64,000 bases of DNA. Origin: Thalassotalea_E sp964620605 (GTDB taxonomy: Bacteria; Pseudomonadota; Gammaproteobacteria; Enterobacterales; Alteromonadaceae). A program made the position numbers and the translations under genes. The number at the start of each line of letters is the position of its first letter. Position 1 is the first letter of the stretch. A model generated the notes under the pieces. The model was not told where the DNA came from. It worked only from the letters and a program-made list of their open reading frames with translations, and did not search any database. Below are positions 25,875 to 35,678 of this stretch, one piece after another. The stretch spans positions 20,767 through 84,766 of the forward strand of contig CAZUHQ010000004.1 of assembly GCA_964620605.1 (NCBI GenBank). The letters are read 5' to 3'.

Positions 25875-26561
25875 TTACTCGGGCGCCGTATGACGAACCA
25901 CTTTGCCATTAACAAAATATACTATGTATTCGCAGATGTTTTGACAGCGATCGCCAATACGTTCTAAGGCTCGAGCTGACCAAATAACACTCATAATTTG
26001 CGGAATCGAACGTGGCTCTTCCATCATATAAGTCATTAGCTGGCGCATTAATGCTTCGTATTCACGGTCAATTTTTTCGTCGCTTTTGTGAATGTTAATC
26101 GCGGCTTCTACGTCCATCCGGGTAAAGGCATCTAAGGTGGCCTGCAAACACTCTAATACTCGACGGCCTAAGTTTTCCAAGTTTAGCAATAAATCCTTGT
26201 GAGCACTGGTTAAACTCTCTAATGCCACCTGAGAAATTTTCTGCGCTTCATCGCCAATGCGTTCTAAATCCGCAATGGTTTTTACTATCGCCATGATCAG
26301 ACGTAAGTCACCGGCCGCAGGCTGACGCTTGGCAATAATGCGGGTACACTCATCATCGATACTGACTTCAAAGTCATTAATCGCATCATCACTGGTTAAC
26401 ACTTTATTCGCAAGATTTTCATCCGAGTCAGCGACCGCTGCTAACGCATCGCTTAATTGCTTTTCTACCAACCCCCCCATTTGCATCACATGGTTGATCA
26501 CCCGTTCTAAATCTTCATTAAATTGTCCGGAAATATGACGGCCAATATTTAAATTATCCAT
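25875..26561 (-). CDS. phoU: Phosphate signalling regulator PhoU
   Basis: 228 residues with two PhoU three-helix repeats: an N-terminal one with FNEDLERVINHVMQMGGLVE and a second with NIHKSDEKIDREYEALMRQL. PhoU links Pst transport status to the PhoR kinase and keeps the Pho regulon off when phosphate is plentiful. It is the last gene of pstC-pstA-pstB-phoU, 24 bp after pstB. Confidence 0.95.
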   Translation of the reverse strand: MDNLNIGRHISGQFNEDLERVINHVMQMGGLVEKQLSDALAAVADSDENLANKVLTSDDAINDFEVSIDDECTRIIAKRQPAAGDLRLIMAIVKTIADLERIGDEAQKISQVALESLTSAHKDLLLNLENLGRRVLECLQATLDAFTRMDVEAAINIHKSDEKIDREYEALMRQLMTYMMEEPRSIPQIMSVIWSARALERIGDRCQNICEYIVYFVNGKVVRHTAPE

Positions 26562-26585
26562 TAGTTGCTCCTAATAATTTTCTGA

Positions 26586-27410
26586 TTAACCGTATCGACC
26601 TGTAATATAGTCTTCCGTTTTCTTTTTCATCGGCGTAGTAAACAAAGTATTAGTATCACTGTATTCAATCAGCTCCCCCATATACATAAACGCCGTTTGA
26701 TCTGAAACCCGCGCCGCCTGCTGCATGTTATGGGTAACAATCACCACAGTAAATTGTTTTTTCAGATCATTGATCAGCTCTTCAATGGTCAAGGTTGAAA
26801 TAGGATCGAGTGCTGATGTAGGTTCATCGAGCAATAACACTTCTGGCTCAATAGCAATCGCCCGCGCAATCACTAACCTTTGTTGCTGACCACCTGACAG
26901 CCCTAAGGCGCTATCGTGTAATCTGTCTTTGACTTCGTTCCACAGAGCCGCGCTACGCAGTGACTTTTCTACGGCTTCATCCAATACCCGGCGGTTATTC
27001 TCTCCGGTAATACGCAAGCCATAAACGACATTTTCGTAAATGCTTTTTGGAAATGGATTGGGTCGTTGAAATACCATGCCCACTTTACGGCGCAACGCCG
27101 CAACATCAACATGTTTATTATAGATATTCTCACCATGAAGGTTGATTTCCCCTTCAATACGGCAGCTATCAACCAAATCATTCATCCGATTAATACAACG
27201 TAATAGCGTTGATTTACCACAACCACTTGGCCCAATAAACGCCGTTACTTGCCCTTTAGGGATCGCCATTGTGATATTTTGCAGCGCCTGTTTTTCACCG
27301 TAATAGAGATTGAGGTTGTTAATACCTAACGCCTTTTGCTCTGGTGATAGAGTATTCAAATCCACTTTATTTGGTAGTGTCGAGCCAGTTTTAGGGCTAA
27401 CAGTAATCAT
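26586..27410 (-). CDS. pstB: Phosphate ABC transporter ATP-binding protein
   Basis: 274 residues. Walker A is GPSGCGKSTLLRC, the ABC signature LSGGQQQRLVIARA and Walker B VLLLDEPTSALD. The family C-terminus DYITGRYG is present. It energises high-affinity phosphate import with PstA and PstC. An N-terminal extension of about 25 residues precedes the usual start; the ATG at 27410 has an AGAGAAG-type ribosome site. Confidence 0.96.
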   Translation of the reverse strand: MITVSPKTGSTLPNKVDLNTLSPEQKALGINNLNLYYGEKQALQNITMAIPKGQVTAFIGPSGCGKSTLLRCINRMNDLVDSCRIEGEINLHGENIYNKHVDVAALRRKVGMVFQRPNPFPKSIYENVVYGLRITGENNRRVLDEAVEKSLRSAALWNEVKDRLHDSALGLSGGQQQRLVIARAIAIEPEVLLLDEPTSALDPISTLTIEELINDLKKQFTVVIVTHNMQQAARVSDQTAFMYMGELIEYSDTNTLFTTPMKKKTEDYITGRYG

Positions 27411-27490
27411 AATCTTCTCTTAATTTTTCTATCAATAATCTGTTCTTTCGTTAATTTTTTGGGGAAGCTAAACATCCGTGATTAACCGAG

Positions 27491-29125
27491 TTAGTGTTCT
27501 AACATTCGATATTTTTCACGTAAACGGTTACGAATTGACACTGCCGTCATATTTAACGCAACAATAATGGTCACTAACAATAATGCCGTGGCATATACCA
27601 GCGGCCTTGCCGCTTCAACATTCGGGCTTTGGAAACCAACATCATAAATATGGAAACCCAGGTGCATAAACTTGCGATCTAAGTGTAAAAATGGAAAGTT
27701 ACCGTCAAGCGGTAAATTCGGCGCCATTTTCACCACCCCCACTAACATCAATGGTGCAACTTCACCGGCGGCACGAGCAATCGCTAAAATAATGCCGGTC
27801 ATAATCGCCGGGCTGGCAATGGGTAAAATAATTCGCCACAAGGTTTCTGCTTTGGTCGCACCTAATGCCAAACTACCGTGGCGCATTGCTGCGGGGATTC
27901 GTGATAACCCCTCTTCAGTCGATACTATCACTACCGGCAAAGTCAATATGGCTAGCGTGATAGCTGACCACATTACCCCTGGCGTACCAAACGTTGGGCT
28001 CGGCAAGTTTTCCGGATAAAACAGTTGATCCAGGCTGCCACCGACCATGTAAACAAAGAAACCTAAACCAAACACCCCGTAAACAATCGACGGCACCCCG
28101 GCAAGGTTAATCACCGCAATACGCAATATTCGGGTTAAGGCATTATTGCCGGCATATTCATGCAGATAAATCGCAGCTATCACCCCCATAGGAGAAACGA
28201 TCACTGTCATTAACAACACCATTAATACCGTACCGAAAACCGCCGGGAATACCCCACCTTCAGTGTTCGCTTCACGCGGATCGTCAACAATAAAATCTGC
28301 TATTTGACTAAAGAATATGCTAAGTTTTTCTGGTAAATACAGCTTATTGTTAAAAGAGACCTTTAATATATTCTCAAAATTTATAATGACTGTTTGACCG
28401 TCCATCGCGCGCATCACCAGCTGATCACGAGACACTTTTTTTCTAAGCGCCATTAGCTGTTGCTCAAGCGCATGATAATCAGCTGTTAACCCAGCCACAT
28501 CATTTGCTATTTGGGCTGCCTTTTCATCAGTTAATAAACCATCTAACCTGTGTTTACGCTCTTTTAATCGCAAACGTTCAATTTGATAATTAATCGCGCC
28601 GATATCAACTTTTTGCAATTCTTCTATTTGTTCTTGGAATTCAAGCACTCGTTCAAGCAATTCAGGCATTTTATCTAATGAGACTTGTTGGCCATCAAGT
28701 ACTAACGACTGAATATAACCATAGAAATTGCCATTGGTACGACGCTCAATCACCACTAAATCTTCAGGTGTTGACTGTTTAGTGATCTGTGGTACTAACA
28801 ACCAGCGAAAATCCAGGCTGACCAGTTCACGGTTACCGGTTTTAATCAATAAACGTTCAACTTCATCAACGCCTGCTAAGTTAAGTTCTAAGTGCACTAA
28901 CTGCTGGACAGGAATACTTTCTCTATCATAGATTTCACCGATCACCGTCGATGAATTTCCTTGAGCGTCTGTTAATTCAAATTGATAAATATCCGCCGGC
29001 CAGAAATACGATAAGCCATGTGAAGCGATTAACCACAACAAACCAAGCACAGAAATCAAACTGATGCTGACACCACCAGCTGATAACCAAATCCAGGGAG
29101 ATCCTGATTTAAACCATGTTTTCAT
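27491..29125 (-). CDS. pstA: Phosphate ABC transporter permease PstA, long form
   Basis: 544 residues, roughly 250 more than the Escherichia coli protein. One N-terminal span is followed by a periplasmic region that includes a coiled coil (about 160-240). The C-terminal permease domain carries the EAA-type loop EEGLSRIPAAMRHGSLALGATKAETLWRI. Long PstA forms occur in marine gammaproteobacteria; the role of the extra domain is not established. It partners PstC, 15 bp upstream in the same operon. Confidence 0.93.
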   Translation of the reverse strand: MKTWFKSGSPWIWLSAGGVSISLISVLGLLWLIASHGLSYFWPADIYQFELTDAQGNSSTVIGEIYDRESIPVQQLVHLELNLAGVDEVERLLIKTGNRELVSLDFRWLLVPQITKQSTPEDLVVIERRTNGNFYGYIQSLVLDGQQVSLDKMPELLERVLEFQEQIEELQKVDIGAINYQIERLRLKERKHRLDGLLTDEKAAQIANDVAGLTADYHALEQQLMALRKKVSRDQLVMRAMDGQTVIINFENILKVSFNNKLYLPEKLSIFFSQIADFIVDDPREANTEGGVFPAVFGTVLMVLLMTVIVSPMGVIAAIYLHEYAGNNALTRILRIAVINLAGVPSIVYGVFGLGFFVYMVGGSLDQLFYPENLPSPTFGTPGVMWSAITLAILTLPVVIVSTEEGLSRIPAAMRHGSLALGATKAETLWRIILPIASPAIMTGIILAIARAAGEVAPLMLVGVVKMAPNLPLDGNFPFLHLDRKFMHLGFHIYDVGFQSPNVEAARPLVYATALLLVTIIVALNMTAVSIRNRLREKYRMLEH

Positions 29126-29140
29126 TGTTCAGTACTCCCA

Positions 29141-31381
29141 CTATAACGAACTGTATTTTTCACGTAATCGCTGACGAACAAACTCAGCTAACGTATTAAA
29201 AATAAAGGTAAAAACAAATAAAACAAAAGCAGCTAAAAATAAGATACGATAATGCGAGCTACCCACTTCAGACTCCGGCATTTCCACCGCAATATTCGCC
29301 GCTAGGGTTCGCATTCCCTGGAAGATACTCCAATCAACAATCGGGGTATTACCAGTTGCCATCAATACAATCATAGTTTCACCCACTGCGCGGCCAAGCC
29401 CCATCATAATGGCAGAGAAAATCCCCGGACTGGCAGTTAATAACACCACTTTAACCAAGGTTTGCCATGGCGTGGCACCTAATGCCAATGAGCCACTGGT
29501 TAAATGCTTAGGGACACTAAAAATCGCATCTTCAGCCATTGAGAAAATAGTTGGAATCACCGCAAAGCCCATGGCAATACCAACAACAAGCGCGTTACGC
29601 TGGTCAAAGCTAATACCTAAATCATTAGTGATAAATTGACGAACATCGCCACCAAATAAATAGACTTCCATTAACGGTGACAGCGAAAAAGCAATTACCG
29701 CCGCCAAAATTAACACCGGAATCAATAAGATAGGAGCCCAAGTTTCAGGGAATTTTACTTTGATTTCTTTTGGCAATTTGTGCCAGCCAAAGGCTGTTAA
29801 AAATACCGCCAGAGGTAATAAAATCAATAACAGGGCAATCGCCGGCAAGTTATTCTCAACAATCGGCGCCAGCCATAAGCCTGCGAGGAAACCTAAGATA
29901 ACCGTTGGTAAGGCTTCCATGATCTCTATCGTTGGTTTGACTCTTTTACGTAGCTCAGGCGTCATAAAGTACCCAGTATAAATCGCTGCGGTTAACGCAA
30001 TCGGCACCGCAAACAGCATGGCATAAAGTGCCGCTTTTACCGTACCAAAAGAAATAGGTACCAGTGAAAATTTCGCTTCAAAATCATCTGAGCCTGACGT
30101 TGATTGCCAGATATATTCCGGCTCAGGATAGCCTTCATACCAAACTTCCTGCCAAAGTGCTTGCCAGGTAACTTCCGGATGCTCGTTTTCTACCGAGTAG
30201 AGCTGTACTTTTTTATTGTTAAGTAGCAACAAACCATCGGCACGCGGCGCAATCACCATGGCCGTCGGCAAGCTGTCAGCTAACGAGCCACGCCATAATT
30301 CTGCTTCACTGGTGGTATAAAAAGACTCCATTTGGCCAGTCGCTGTTAAGGTATAAAAACTTTTACGATATTGCTCAGTGATAATTTTACTGACCGCTTC
30401 ATCACGACTGGCACTAAAGGTGCGAATTTGCTTAAATTCACGACCACTCTCGGTGGATACTTCAAACCACTGGCTGACCATACCGCTACTATCACCCAAT
30501 AAGACCGAACTGCCACCAGAAAGTAATGCCATCGCCGTTAAGTGCTTAGGATGCGCACTGCTTTGTGCTAATTGAGGAATAATAGTGGCTTTTAATTCAA
30601 CCTCATCTTCATCTCTGAGATCGTAAACAAACACCTGATCGGCATTACGGACAAACGCCATAGCCAGATCCGGACTCACTAAAATATCATCGACCTGAGT
30701 ATAAGCAATATCAATTTGCTGGTAGCTTATTTCGTATGCAGGATCATAATTAAAATCATCTTCAGCCAACAAGGTGGTTTTAACTAAACGACCGTCTTGA
30801 GTAAAACCAACAAATACCGCCTGTTCATCATTCATCGCAAAAGCTAGCTGTTGTAACCCTTGCGCTTGTTCGTCAACCGGCAAGTATTCTTCACCTAGTG
30901 GGTAGACAATATTAGGGACGATTTCTCGTTTATCGGCATGATAAAGCGCCTGAAACTTGGCACTAACCAGCTGCACCTGGCCTTGCTGATTGACTAACAG
31001 CTTGCGTTCATGATCGACATTAATGACTTCTGCTAATGCCAGCTCTGACAGCTCCTGGTTAAACAGTTGCTTACCAGCAACCAGCCCGTCAGCACCAGAG
31101 CGCAATGAGAAATAACTAATAGCACCGTTTTGGTTAATGGTATAGCCAAGTTCCTGCAGCTCATCAAGACCAACAGCGAGCACCTTATCGTCATTACTTA
31201 GGCTAAACTCTGCTACTTGTTCAATCTTGGCTGACTCAAAGATAGGCTTGATAACATAAAGCAAGTATAAAAAAATTAGCACTAAGGTAAAAAGCACACT
31301 GATACCACCGAGTGTGATCAACCATTTCGCTAACGAATTTTTCACCTGGCGAATGCCAGTTGATTTAAGTGCGATCGTCAC
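29141..31381 (-). CDS. pstC: Phosphate ABC transporter permease PstC, long form
   Basis: 746 residues, more than twice the usual length. A first membrane span at about 18-40 is followed by a large periplasmic region of about 380 residues rich in beta strands, then the permease domain (six spans), with the coupling loop EDAIFSVPKHLTSGSLALGATPWQTLVK. The start is a GTG with AAGGTG upstream. It heads the pst operon, 46 bp downstream of tandem PhoB-type sites, and is divergent from a CBS-domain gene. PstS, the binding protein, is encoded 17 kb away. Confidence 0.92.
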   Translation of the reverse strand: MTIALKSTGIRQVKNSLAKWLITLGGISVLFTLVLIFLYLLYVIKPIFESAKIEQVAEFSLSNDDKVLAVGLDELQELGYTINQNGAISYFSLRSGADGLVAGKQLFNQELSELALAEVINVDHERKLLVNQQGQVQLVSAKFQALYHADKREIVPNIVYPLGEEYLPVDEQAQGLQQLAFAMNDEQAVFVGFTQDGRLVKTTLLAEDDFNYDPAYEISYQQIDIAYTQVDDILVSPDLAMAFVRNADQVFVYDLRDEDEVELKATIIPQLAQSSAHPKHLTAMALLSGGSSVLLGDSSGMVSQWFEVSTESGREFKQIRTFSASRDEAVSKIITEQYRKSFYTLTATGQMESFYTTSEAELWRGSLADSLPTAMVIAPRADGLLLLNNKKVQLYSVENEHPEVTWQALWQEVWYEGYPEPEYIWQSTSGSDDFEAKFSLVPISFGTVKAALYAMLFAVPIALTAAIYTGYFMTPELRKRVKPTIEIMEALPTVILGFLAGLWLAPIVENNLPAIALLLILLPLAVFLTAFGWHKLPKEIKVKFPETWAPILLIPVLILAAVIAFSLSPLMEVYLFGGDVRQFITNDLGISFDQRNALVVGIAMGFAVIPTIFSMAEDAIFSVPKHLTSGSLALGATPWQTLVKVVLLTASPGIFSAIMMGLGRAVGETMIVLMATGNTPIVDWSIFQGMRTLAANIAVEMPESEVGSSHYRILFLAAFVLFVFTFIFNTLAEFVRQRLREKYSSL

Positions 31382-31426
31382 TTATAACACCTTTAATTCT
31401 AGAATTATTCTAACTTTGGCAATTAT

Positions 31427-31455
31427 AAGACAGTTATATGACACTTTTGTGACAA
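31427..31455 (-). promoter_or_regulatory. Tandem PhoB boxes upstream of pstC
   Basis: Read on the minus strand: TTGTCACAAAAGTGTCATAT and onward to AACTGTCTT, that is three TGTCA-like half-sites at 11-bp spacing (consensus CTGTCATAAAACTGTCAC). It sits 46 bp from the pstC start and could also serve the divergent CBS gene. Confidence 0.8.
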
Positions 31456-31551
31456 GCAGAATTAACCAGCATTTTTTAATCAACAAATGATTTGTTAATT
31501 CATAAAAAACAGTTTATGTTTAAGCTGTAATATCAAAGGGATAACAGCATT

Positions 31552-31998
31552 ATGAGCATCCAAAATTTTATGACTAAAAGCCTGGTAACGCTTAGCATTG
31601 ATGATGATCTGTCGCGTGCAAAACAGGCCTTTGAACAACATGAAATTCACCATATTCTGCTGTTAGACGGTAAAGAGCTTGCTGGCATTATCACTGACAG
31701 AGACCTATTTAAGCACTTAAGTCCCGCCATAGGTACCAGCAAAGAAACGCCGAAAGATACCTCGTTAACGAAGAAAAAATTGCATTTGATCATGAGTCGC
31801 GAGCTGATCACCGCCGGGCCTGAAATCACCATTAACGAGGCGGTATTATTATTTTACGACAATCATATATCCTGCCTGCCAATAGTTAATGACAATTTTC
31901 AGCCTATAGGTATTATCACCTGGCGCGATGTCATAAAAATTATCGCCGTGCAATATCGCCATAAACAGACACAACAACGCAAAACCTGGATAACCTAA
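31552..31998 (+). CDS. CBS-pair domain protein
   Basis: 148 residues made of two CBS motifs, the first with ILLLDGKELAGIITDRDLFK and the second with ISCLPIVNDNFQPIGIITWRD, with a short basic tail. Stand-alone CBS pairs bind adenine nucleotides or related ligands and act as regulatory modules; the target is unknown. It is divergent from pstC across an interval with PhoB sites, so phosphate control is possible, and it converges on selO with only 10 bp between stop codons. Confidence 0.85.
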   Translation: MSIQNFMTKSLVTLSIDDDLSRAKQAFEQHEIHHILLLDGKELAGIITDRDLFKHLSPAIGTSKETPKDTSLTKKKLHLIMSRELITAGPEITINEAVLLFYDNHISCLPIVNDNFQPIGIITWRDVIKIIAVQYRHKQTQQRKTWIT

Positions 31999-32008
31999 TT
32001 TCAGTAGA

Positions 32009-33574
32009 TTAAGAGCTACAGGACAGCATAGAGCAACCGGCACGGTTCTTTGCCCAATCAGGGCGTTTTTTGGCATAGTGCTCAAATTCACTTTGTTCCT
32101 GGTAAGGATTTTTCAGCACAATTTGTAACTCTTTGAGCATGCCATAATCCCCCTGTTCAGCTTTATCTATCGCCTGTTGCGCCAAATAATTACGCAAAAC
32201 AAATTTAGGATTCACCGCATTCATATTCTCGCACCGCTCACTATCAGTGCCGGTATTTAACATCAAGCGCTCGTTATAATCTGCCAGCCAATTGTCAAAC
32301 GCCTGCCAAAACTGCGCTGAATTATCCTCTAGCCGGTAAAAACAGTTGGCAAAATGCGCTTTATTATCAGATATACTCGCATGATAACGGGCGAGTAAAC
32401 GATAAAAAGTCGTCATATCGATATCGCCTTCGCTCATTAGTCGCTCTAAACGAACAAATAATTCGCCGTCCGACCCCTTAAGCTGTTCAAAACCGAGCTT
32501 AGCCTGCATCATCTTCAGCCACTGGCTTTGATAATTTGTCGCAAAATCATTAAGCAGCTGATTTAACGGCTCGGCATCTTCAATGAGTGGATAAATAGCA
32601 TTGGCCAGCTGAAACAGATTCCACTGGGCAATTTCCGGCTGATCACCAAAACAGTAGCGTTTACCCTGGGCATCTGTGGTATTGGGGGTCCAGGACAAGT
32701 CAAAATTATCTATCCAGCCATAAGGGCCGTAATCTATGGTTTCACCGATTATCGACATATTGTCGGTATTTAACACGCCATGAACAAAGCCAACCCGCAT
32801 CCAGTGGATAACTAATGCACAGGTACGCTCACAGATCTCCTTAAACCATGCAAGGTAGCTCGCCTTGGATGGCGTCCCTAAATGCGGAAAATCCTGAACA
32901 ATGGAAAAGTCCACCAACTGGCGCAGTAATTCAAGCTCGCCGCGCACCGCAGGTAATTGAAAACTGCCAAAACGTAGAAATGATGAAGATACCCGGCAAA
33001 CAACGGCGCCAAGCTCCTGTTTTGGGTGACCGTCATAAAACATGTCACGCGTCACCAAATCGCCGGTTAAACACAAACTTAATGCTCTGGTGGTCGGAAC
33101 ACCTAAATGAAACATAGCCTCAGAGCACAAAAACTCTCTGACTGATGAACGTAAGACAGCAAAACCATCAGCATGACGAGAATAAGGTGTTGGCCCAGCC
33201 CCTTTTAACTGCAAGGTTTGCAAACCTGAATTTTGTGTTTGTATCTGACCAAGATTAATCGCCCGGCCATCGCCTAACTGTCCTGCCCAGTGGCCAAACT
33301 GATGGCCGCCATAACACATGGCATAAGGCTTCATGCCACCGAGCAAACGGTTACCGGTAAAAATTTCGGCAAATTGTGCTTCAGTTAACGAAGTTAAGCC
33401 AAGTTGCTCAGCTAAAGCGCCAGTTGTAGCAATGAGCTTAGGCGCAGCAGTCTTTTTCGGCTCTACAAAGGAATAGGCCGCCGACATCACCTGGCGACAA
33501 AAGTTGGCCGCTTCATTATCGCCGGGTAACTGCTGGGTAAAAACATTATTAAATTCGGGCATTTTCTGTGACAA
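32009..33574 (-). CDS. selO: Protein adenylyltransferase SelO (YdiU family)
   Basis: 521 residues, a pseudokinase-fold enzyme that transfers AMP to protein hydroxyl groups, known in the family to act in oxidative-stress responses. Visible signatures are QLKGAGPTPYSRHADGFAVL and the metal/ATP-binding HGVLNTDNMSI and DYGPYGWID. The C-terminus ends LSCSS; the cysteine third from the end corresponds to the selenocysteine of animal SelO. The likely start is the TTG at 33574 with AAGGTGAT six bases upstream; an ATG four codons later is the alternative. Confidence 0.93.
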   Translation of the reverse strand: MSQKMPEFNNVFTQQLPGDNEAANFCRQVMSAAYSFVEPKKTAAPKLIATTGALAEQLGLTSLTEAQFAEIFTGNRLLGGMKPYAMCYGGHQFGHWAGQLGDGRAINLGQIQTQNSGLQTLQLKGAGPTPYSRHADGFAVLRSSVREFLCSEAMFHLGVPTTRALSLCLTGDLVTRDMFYDGHPKQELGAVVCRVSSSFLRFGSFQLPAVRGELELLRQLVDFSIVQDFPHLGTPSKASYLAWFKEICERTCALVIHWMRVGFVHGVLNTDNMSIIGETIDYGPYGWIDNFDLSWTPNTTDAQGKRYCFGDQPEIAQWNLFQLANAIYPLIEDAEPLNQLLNDFATNYQSQWLKMMQAKLGFEQLKGSDGELFVRLERLMSEGDIDMTTFYRLLARYHASISDNKAHFANCFYRLEDNSAQFWQAFDNWLADYNERLMLNTGTDSERCENMNAVNPKFVLRNYLAQQAIDKAEQGDYGMLKELQIVLKNPYQEQSEFEHYAKKRPDWAKNRAGCSMLSCSS

Positions 33575-33660
33575 AATATCACCTTAAATGACTTGGAGAT
33601 AACCGCTATTTTAACTGAATGCCCTAAGTGAATAAAGCAAGATTGAAACAGGTTCAGGCA

Positions 33661-34950
33661 TCATCTGTCAGCATCGCCTATCGGAAAAACCACCTCAAAT
33701 ACTGCGCCGGATAACAACTTAGAATCACCGACACTAAGCTCCCCCTGATGCCACTGGGTTACCCGCTTTGCAAACGCTAACCCAACACCATAGCCGGAAT
33801 TTTTAGCATGACTGCCGCGAACAAAAGGTTTAAAAATATCTTGCTGCTGCTCTGGCGCAACCCCATGACCATTATCGTGAATAGCAATATTGACCTTACC
33901 CTGCTGACAGCTAAGCTCAATCAACACTTGCCCCTGCCCATAACTGATGGCATTTTTAATCAGGTTACTAAACAACATAGAAAAGTATTGATTATCTCCC
34001 ATGACGGTGAGTTCTGGCTGATAATTTATCTGTTGAATTACTAAGTCTAGCTGCCCAGTGCGATATCGCTGAACCAGTTTTTCGATCAGCGCCAATAACA
34101 CTAGAGGTTCACGCTCAATTGTTAACATGGTTTGCTCAAGCCGGGCATAATTGAGCAAGGTTTCCACCAATTCAGTCATTTGACTGACATTGTCACTGAT
34201 CTTTTGCTGATATTGCAGCCTTAACTCAGGGTCATCTTCTTCTTCGAGCGTATCAAGACCAAACTGAATACGCGCCAGCGGCGTTCTTAAATCATGTGAA
34301 ACCGCACTACTTAAAAGTTTAACATCACCGATCAGATTTTCGATGCGCTGCGCCATCCGGTTAAATTCCTGTTCAATTGCACTAATATAGGAAAATTGAC
34401 TTGGGCTGATGCGCTGCGTTAATTCACCACTGCCAAATGCCTGCGCCGTTTGTTTCAGCCGTGCTAGCTGCTGCAATAGCGGATAGGTCCAGAGCAGGAA
34501 AACCCCTAATAACAATCCGTAAAACAATAAGGTATAGAGCATATCTGAGCTCTGATTTTTCGACTCAAACAGTTCCAAAGACCCCTTAAGTACCAGCACT
34601 TGCTCATCCGGTAATAGCGCATAATAAGAGAGCTGACTATCTGTGGTTAACAGCAAATATTGCTGACGGCTAAACTGTGCCAATAAAACGCTCGGCATCA
34701 CCAGTTTATCTAGGGTTTTTAGCGATAACTGATAGTTATAACTCCCTGCCCATTGACTGATAAAAGCTTGTTTATCTGGTAGTTGAGCCAGAGTTTTTGC
34801 CAGGTTTTCACCAAATTGTTCAAACAATCTTACCTTAGTGACATCTTGCTGCGCTTCGCTATTATGTTGATACAAGGTATCGACCAACCAGCCAAGGCCA
34901 ATGGTTGCAACAAACACCACCAAAATCAGGGAGTAAGTTAAAAAACGCAA
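33661..34950 (-). CDS. Sensor histidine kinase (RstB-like)
   Basis: 429 residues. Two membrane spans (about 6-24 and 138-157) enclose a periplasmic sensor of about 110 residues. A HAMP domain and the HisKA box with SHDLRTPLARIQFGLD follow. The ATP-binding domain has N (NLIKNAISYG), G1 (DNGHGVAP) and G2 (GYGVGLAFAKR) boxes, all intact. Its stop-to-start context with the response regulator (2-bp gap) makes them a cognate pair, in an operon with MipA and DUF3019 genes. The stimulus is unknown, probably an envelope or cation signal. Confidence 0.9.
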   Translation of the reverse strand: MRFLTYSLILVVFVATIGLGWLVDTLYQHNSEAQQDVTKVRLFEQFGENLAKTLAQLPDKQAFISQWAGSYNYQLSLKTLDKLVMPSVLLAQFSRQQYLLLTTDSQLSYYALLPDEQVLVLKGSLELFESKNQSSDMLYTLLFYGLLLGVFLLWTYPLLQQLARLKQTAQAFGSGELTQRISPSQFSYISAIEQEFNRMAQRIENLIGDVKLLSSAVSHDLRTPLARIQFGLDTLEEEDDPELRLQYQQKISDNVSQMTELVETLLNYARLEQTMLTIEREPLVLLALIEKLVQRYRTGQLDLVIQQINYQPELTVMGDNQYFSMLFSNLIKNAISYGQGQVLIELSCQQGKVNIAIHDNGHGVAPEQQQDIFKPFVRGSHAKNSGYGVGLAFAKRVTQWHQGELSVGDSKLLSGAVFEVVFPIGDADR

Positions 34951-34951
34951 A

Positions 34952-35674
34952 TTACCAGGCCTCTTTTACCAATAAATAGCCCTTTCCCCAGACGGTTTTA
35001 ATGCGACAAGGATCGCTCGAACTGTCACCGAGTTTTTTCCGCAAGCGCGAGATTTTTAAATCAATCGAACGATCAAAACCATCATAATCAAAGCCCCTGA
35101 GCTCGTTCACTAGGCTTTGCCGAGAAACCACCTCTCCCGCTTGGCTGGCAAGTAGCCATAACAAATCAAATTCATGACTGGATATTTTTATTAGCTCACC
35201 AGCTAAGCTAACGGTTCTGGCACACGGATTTATCACTAGCTGATTAAACTGCAAACGCTGCGGCGCTTGTACCTGATCTTGCACTGGTTGTTGCTGTTGC
35301 TGCTTTACCAGATGCTTATTGATCCTGGCTAACAAGGCTCGCGCCCGTACTGGTTTCGTAAGATAATCATCTGCGCCCATTTCCAATCCGAGCACTTCAT
35401 CAATTTCTTCGTCACGCGCCGTCACCATAATAATGCTATTAGTGAACTCAGGGCGCACCCGACGGCAAACCTCGATACCATCTAAATTAGGTAGCATGCC
35501 ATCGAGGATCACTAAGTCCGGATTAGTGGTTTGGATCAAATTTACCGCCGCTAAGCCACAGCCAGTAATGTCAACCTTAAAGCCTTTTTTCTGCAAATAA
35601 CTTTGCATCCATTCGCCAAGTTCTTGATCGTCTTCAACAATCAGCAAATAAGGCGGTAAATTAGCATTAGTCAT
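34952..35674 (-). CDS. OmpR-family response regulator (RstA-like)
   Basis: 240 residues from the ATG at 35674 (MTNANLPPYLLIVEDDQ), four bases after the DUF3019 stop; an upstream in-frame GTG at 35707 overlaps that gene and has no good ribosome site. The receiver shows the acidic pair EDD, phosphoacceptor D in LVILDGMLPNLDG and K in LTKPV. The C-terminal winged helix ends FDRSIDLKISRLRKKLGD with VWGKGYLL. A Gln run (KQQQQQPVQ) forms the linker. It probably controls its own operon. Confidence 0.9.
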   Translation of the reverse strand: MTNANLPPYLLIVEDDQELGEWMQSYLQKKGFKVDITGCGLAAVNLIQTTNPDLVILDGMLPNLDGIEVCRRVRPEFTNSIIMVTARDEEIDEVLGLEMGADDYLTKPVRARALLARINKHLVKQQQQQPVQDQVQAPQRLQFNQLVINPCARTVSLAGELIKISSHEFDLLWLLASQAGEVVSRQSLVNELRGFDYDGFDRSIDLKISRLRKKLGDSSSDPCRIKTVWGKGYLLVKEAW

Positions 35675-35678
35675 AGAA

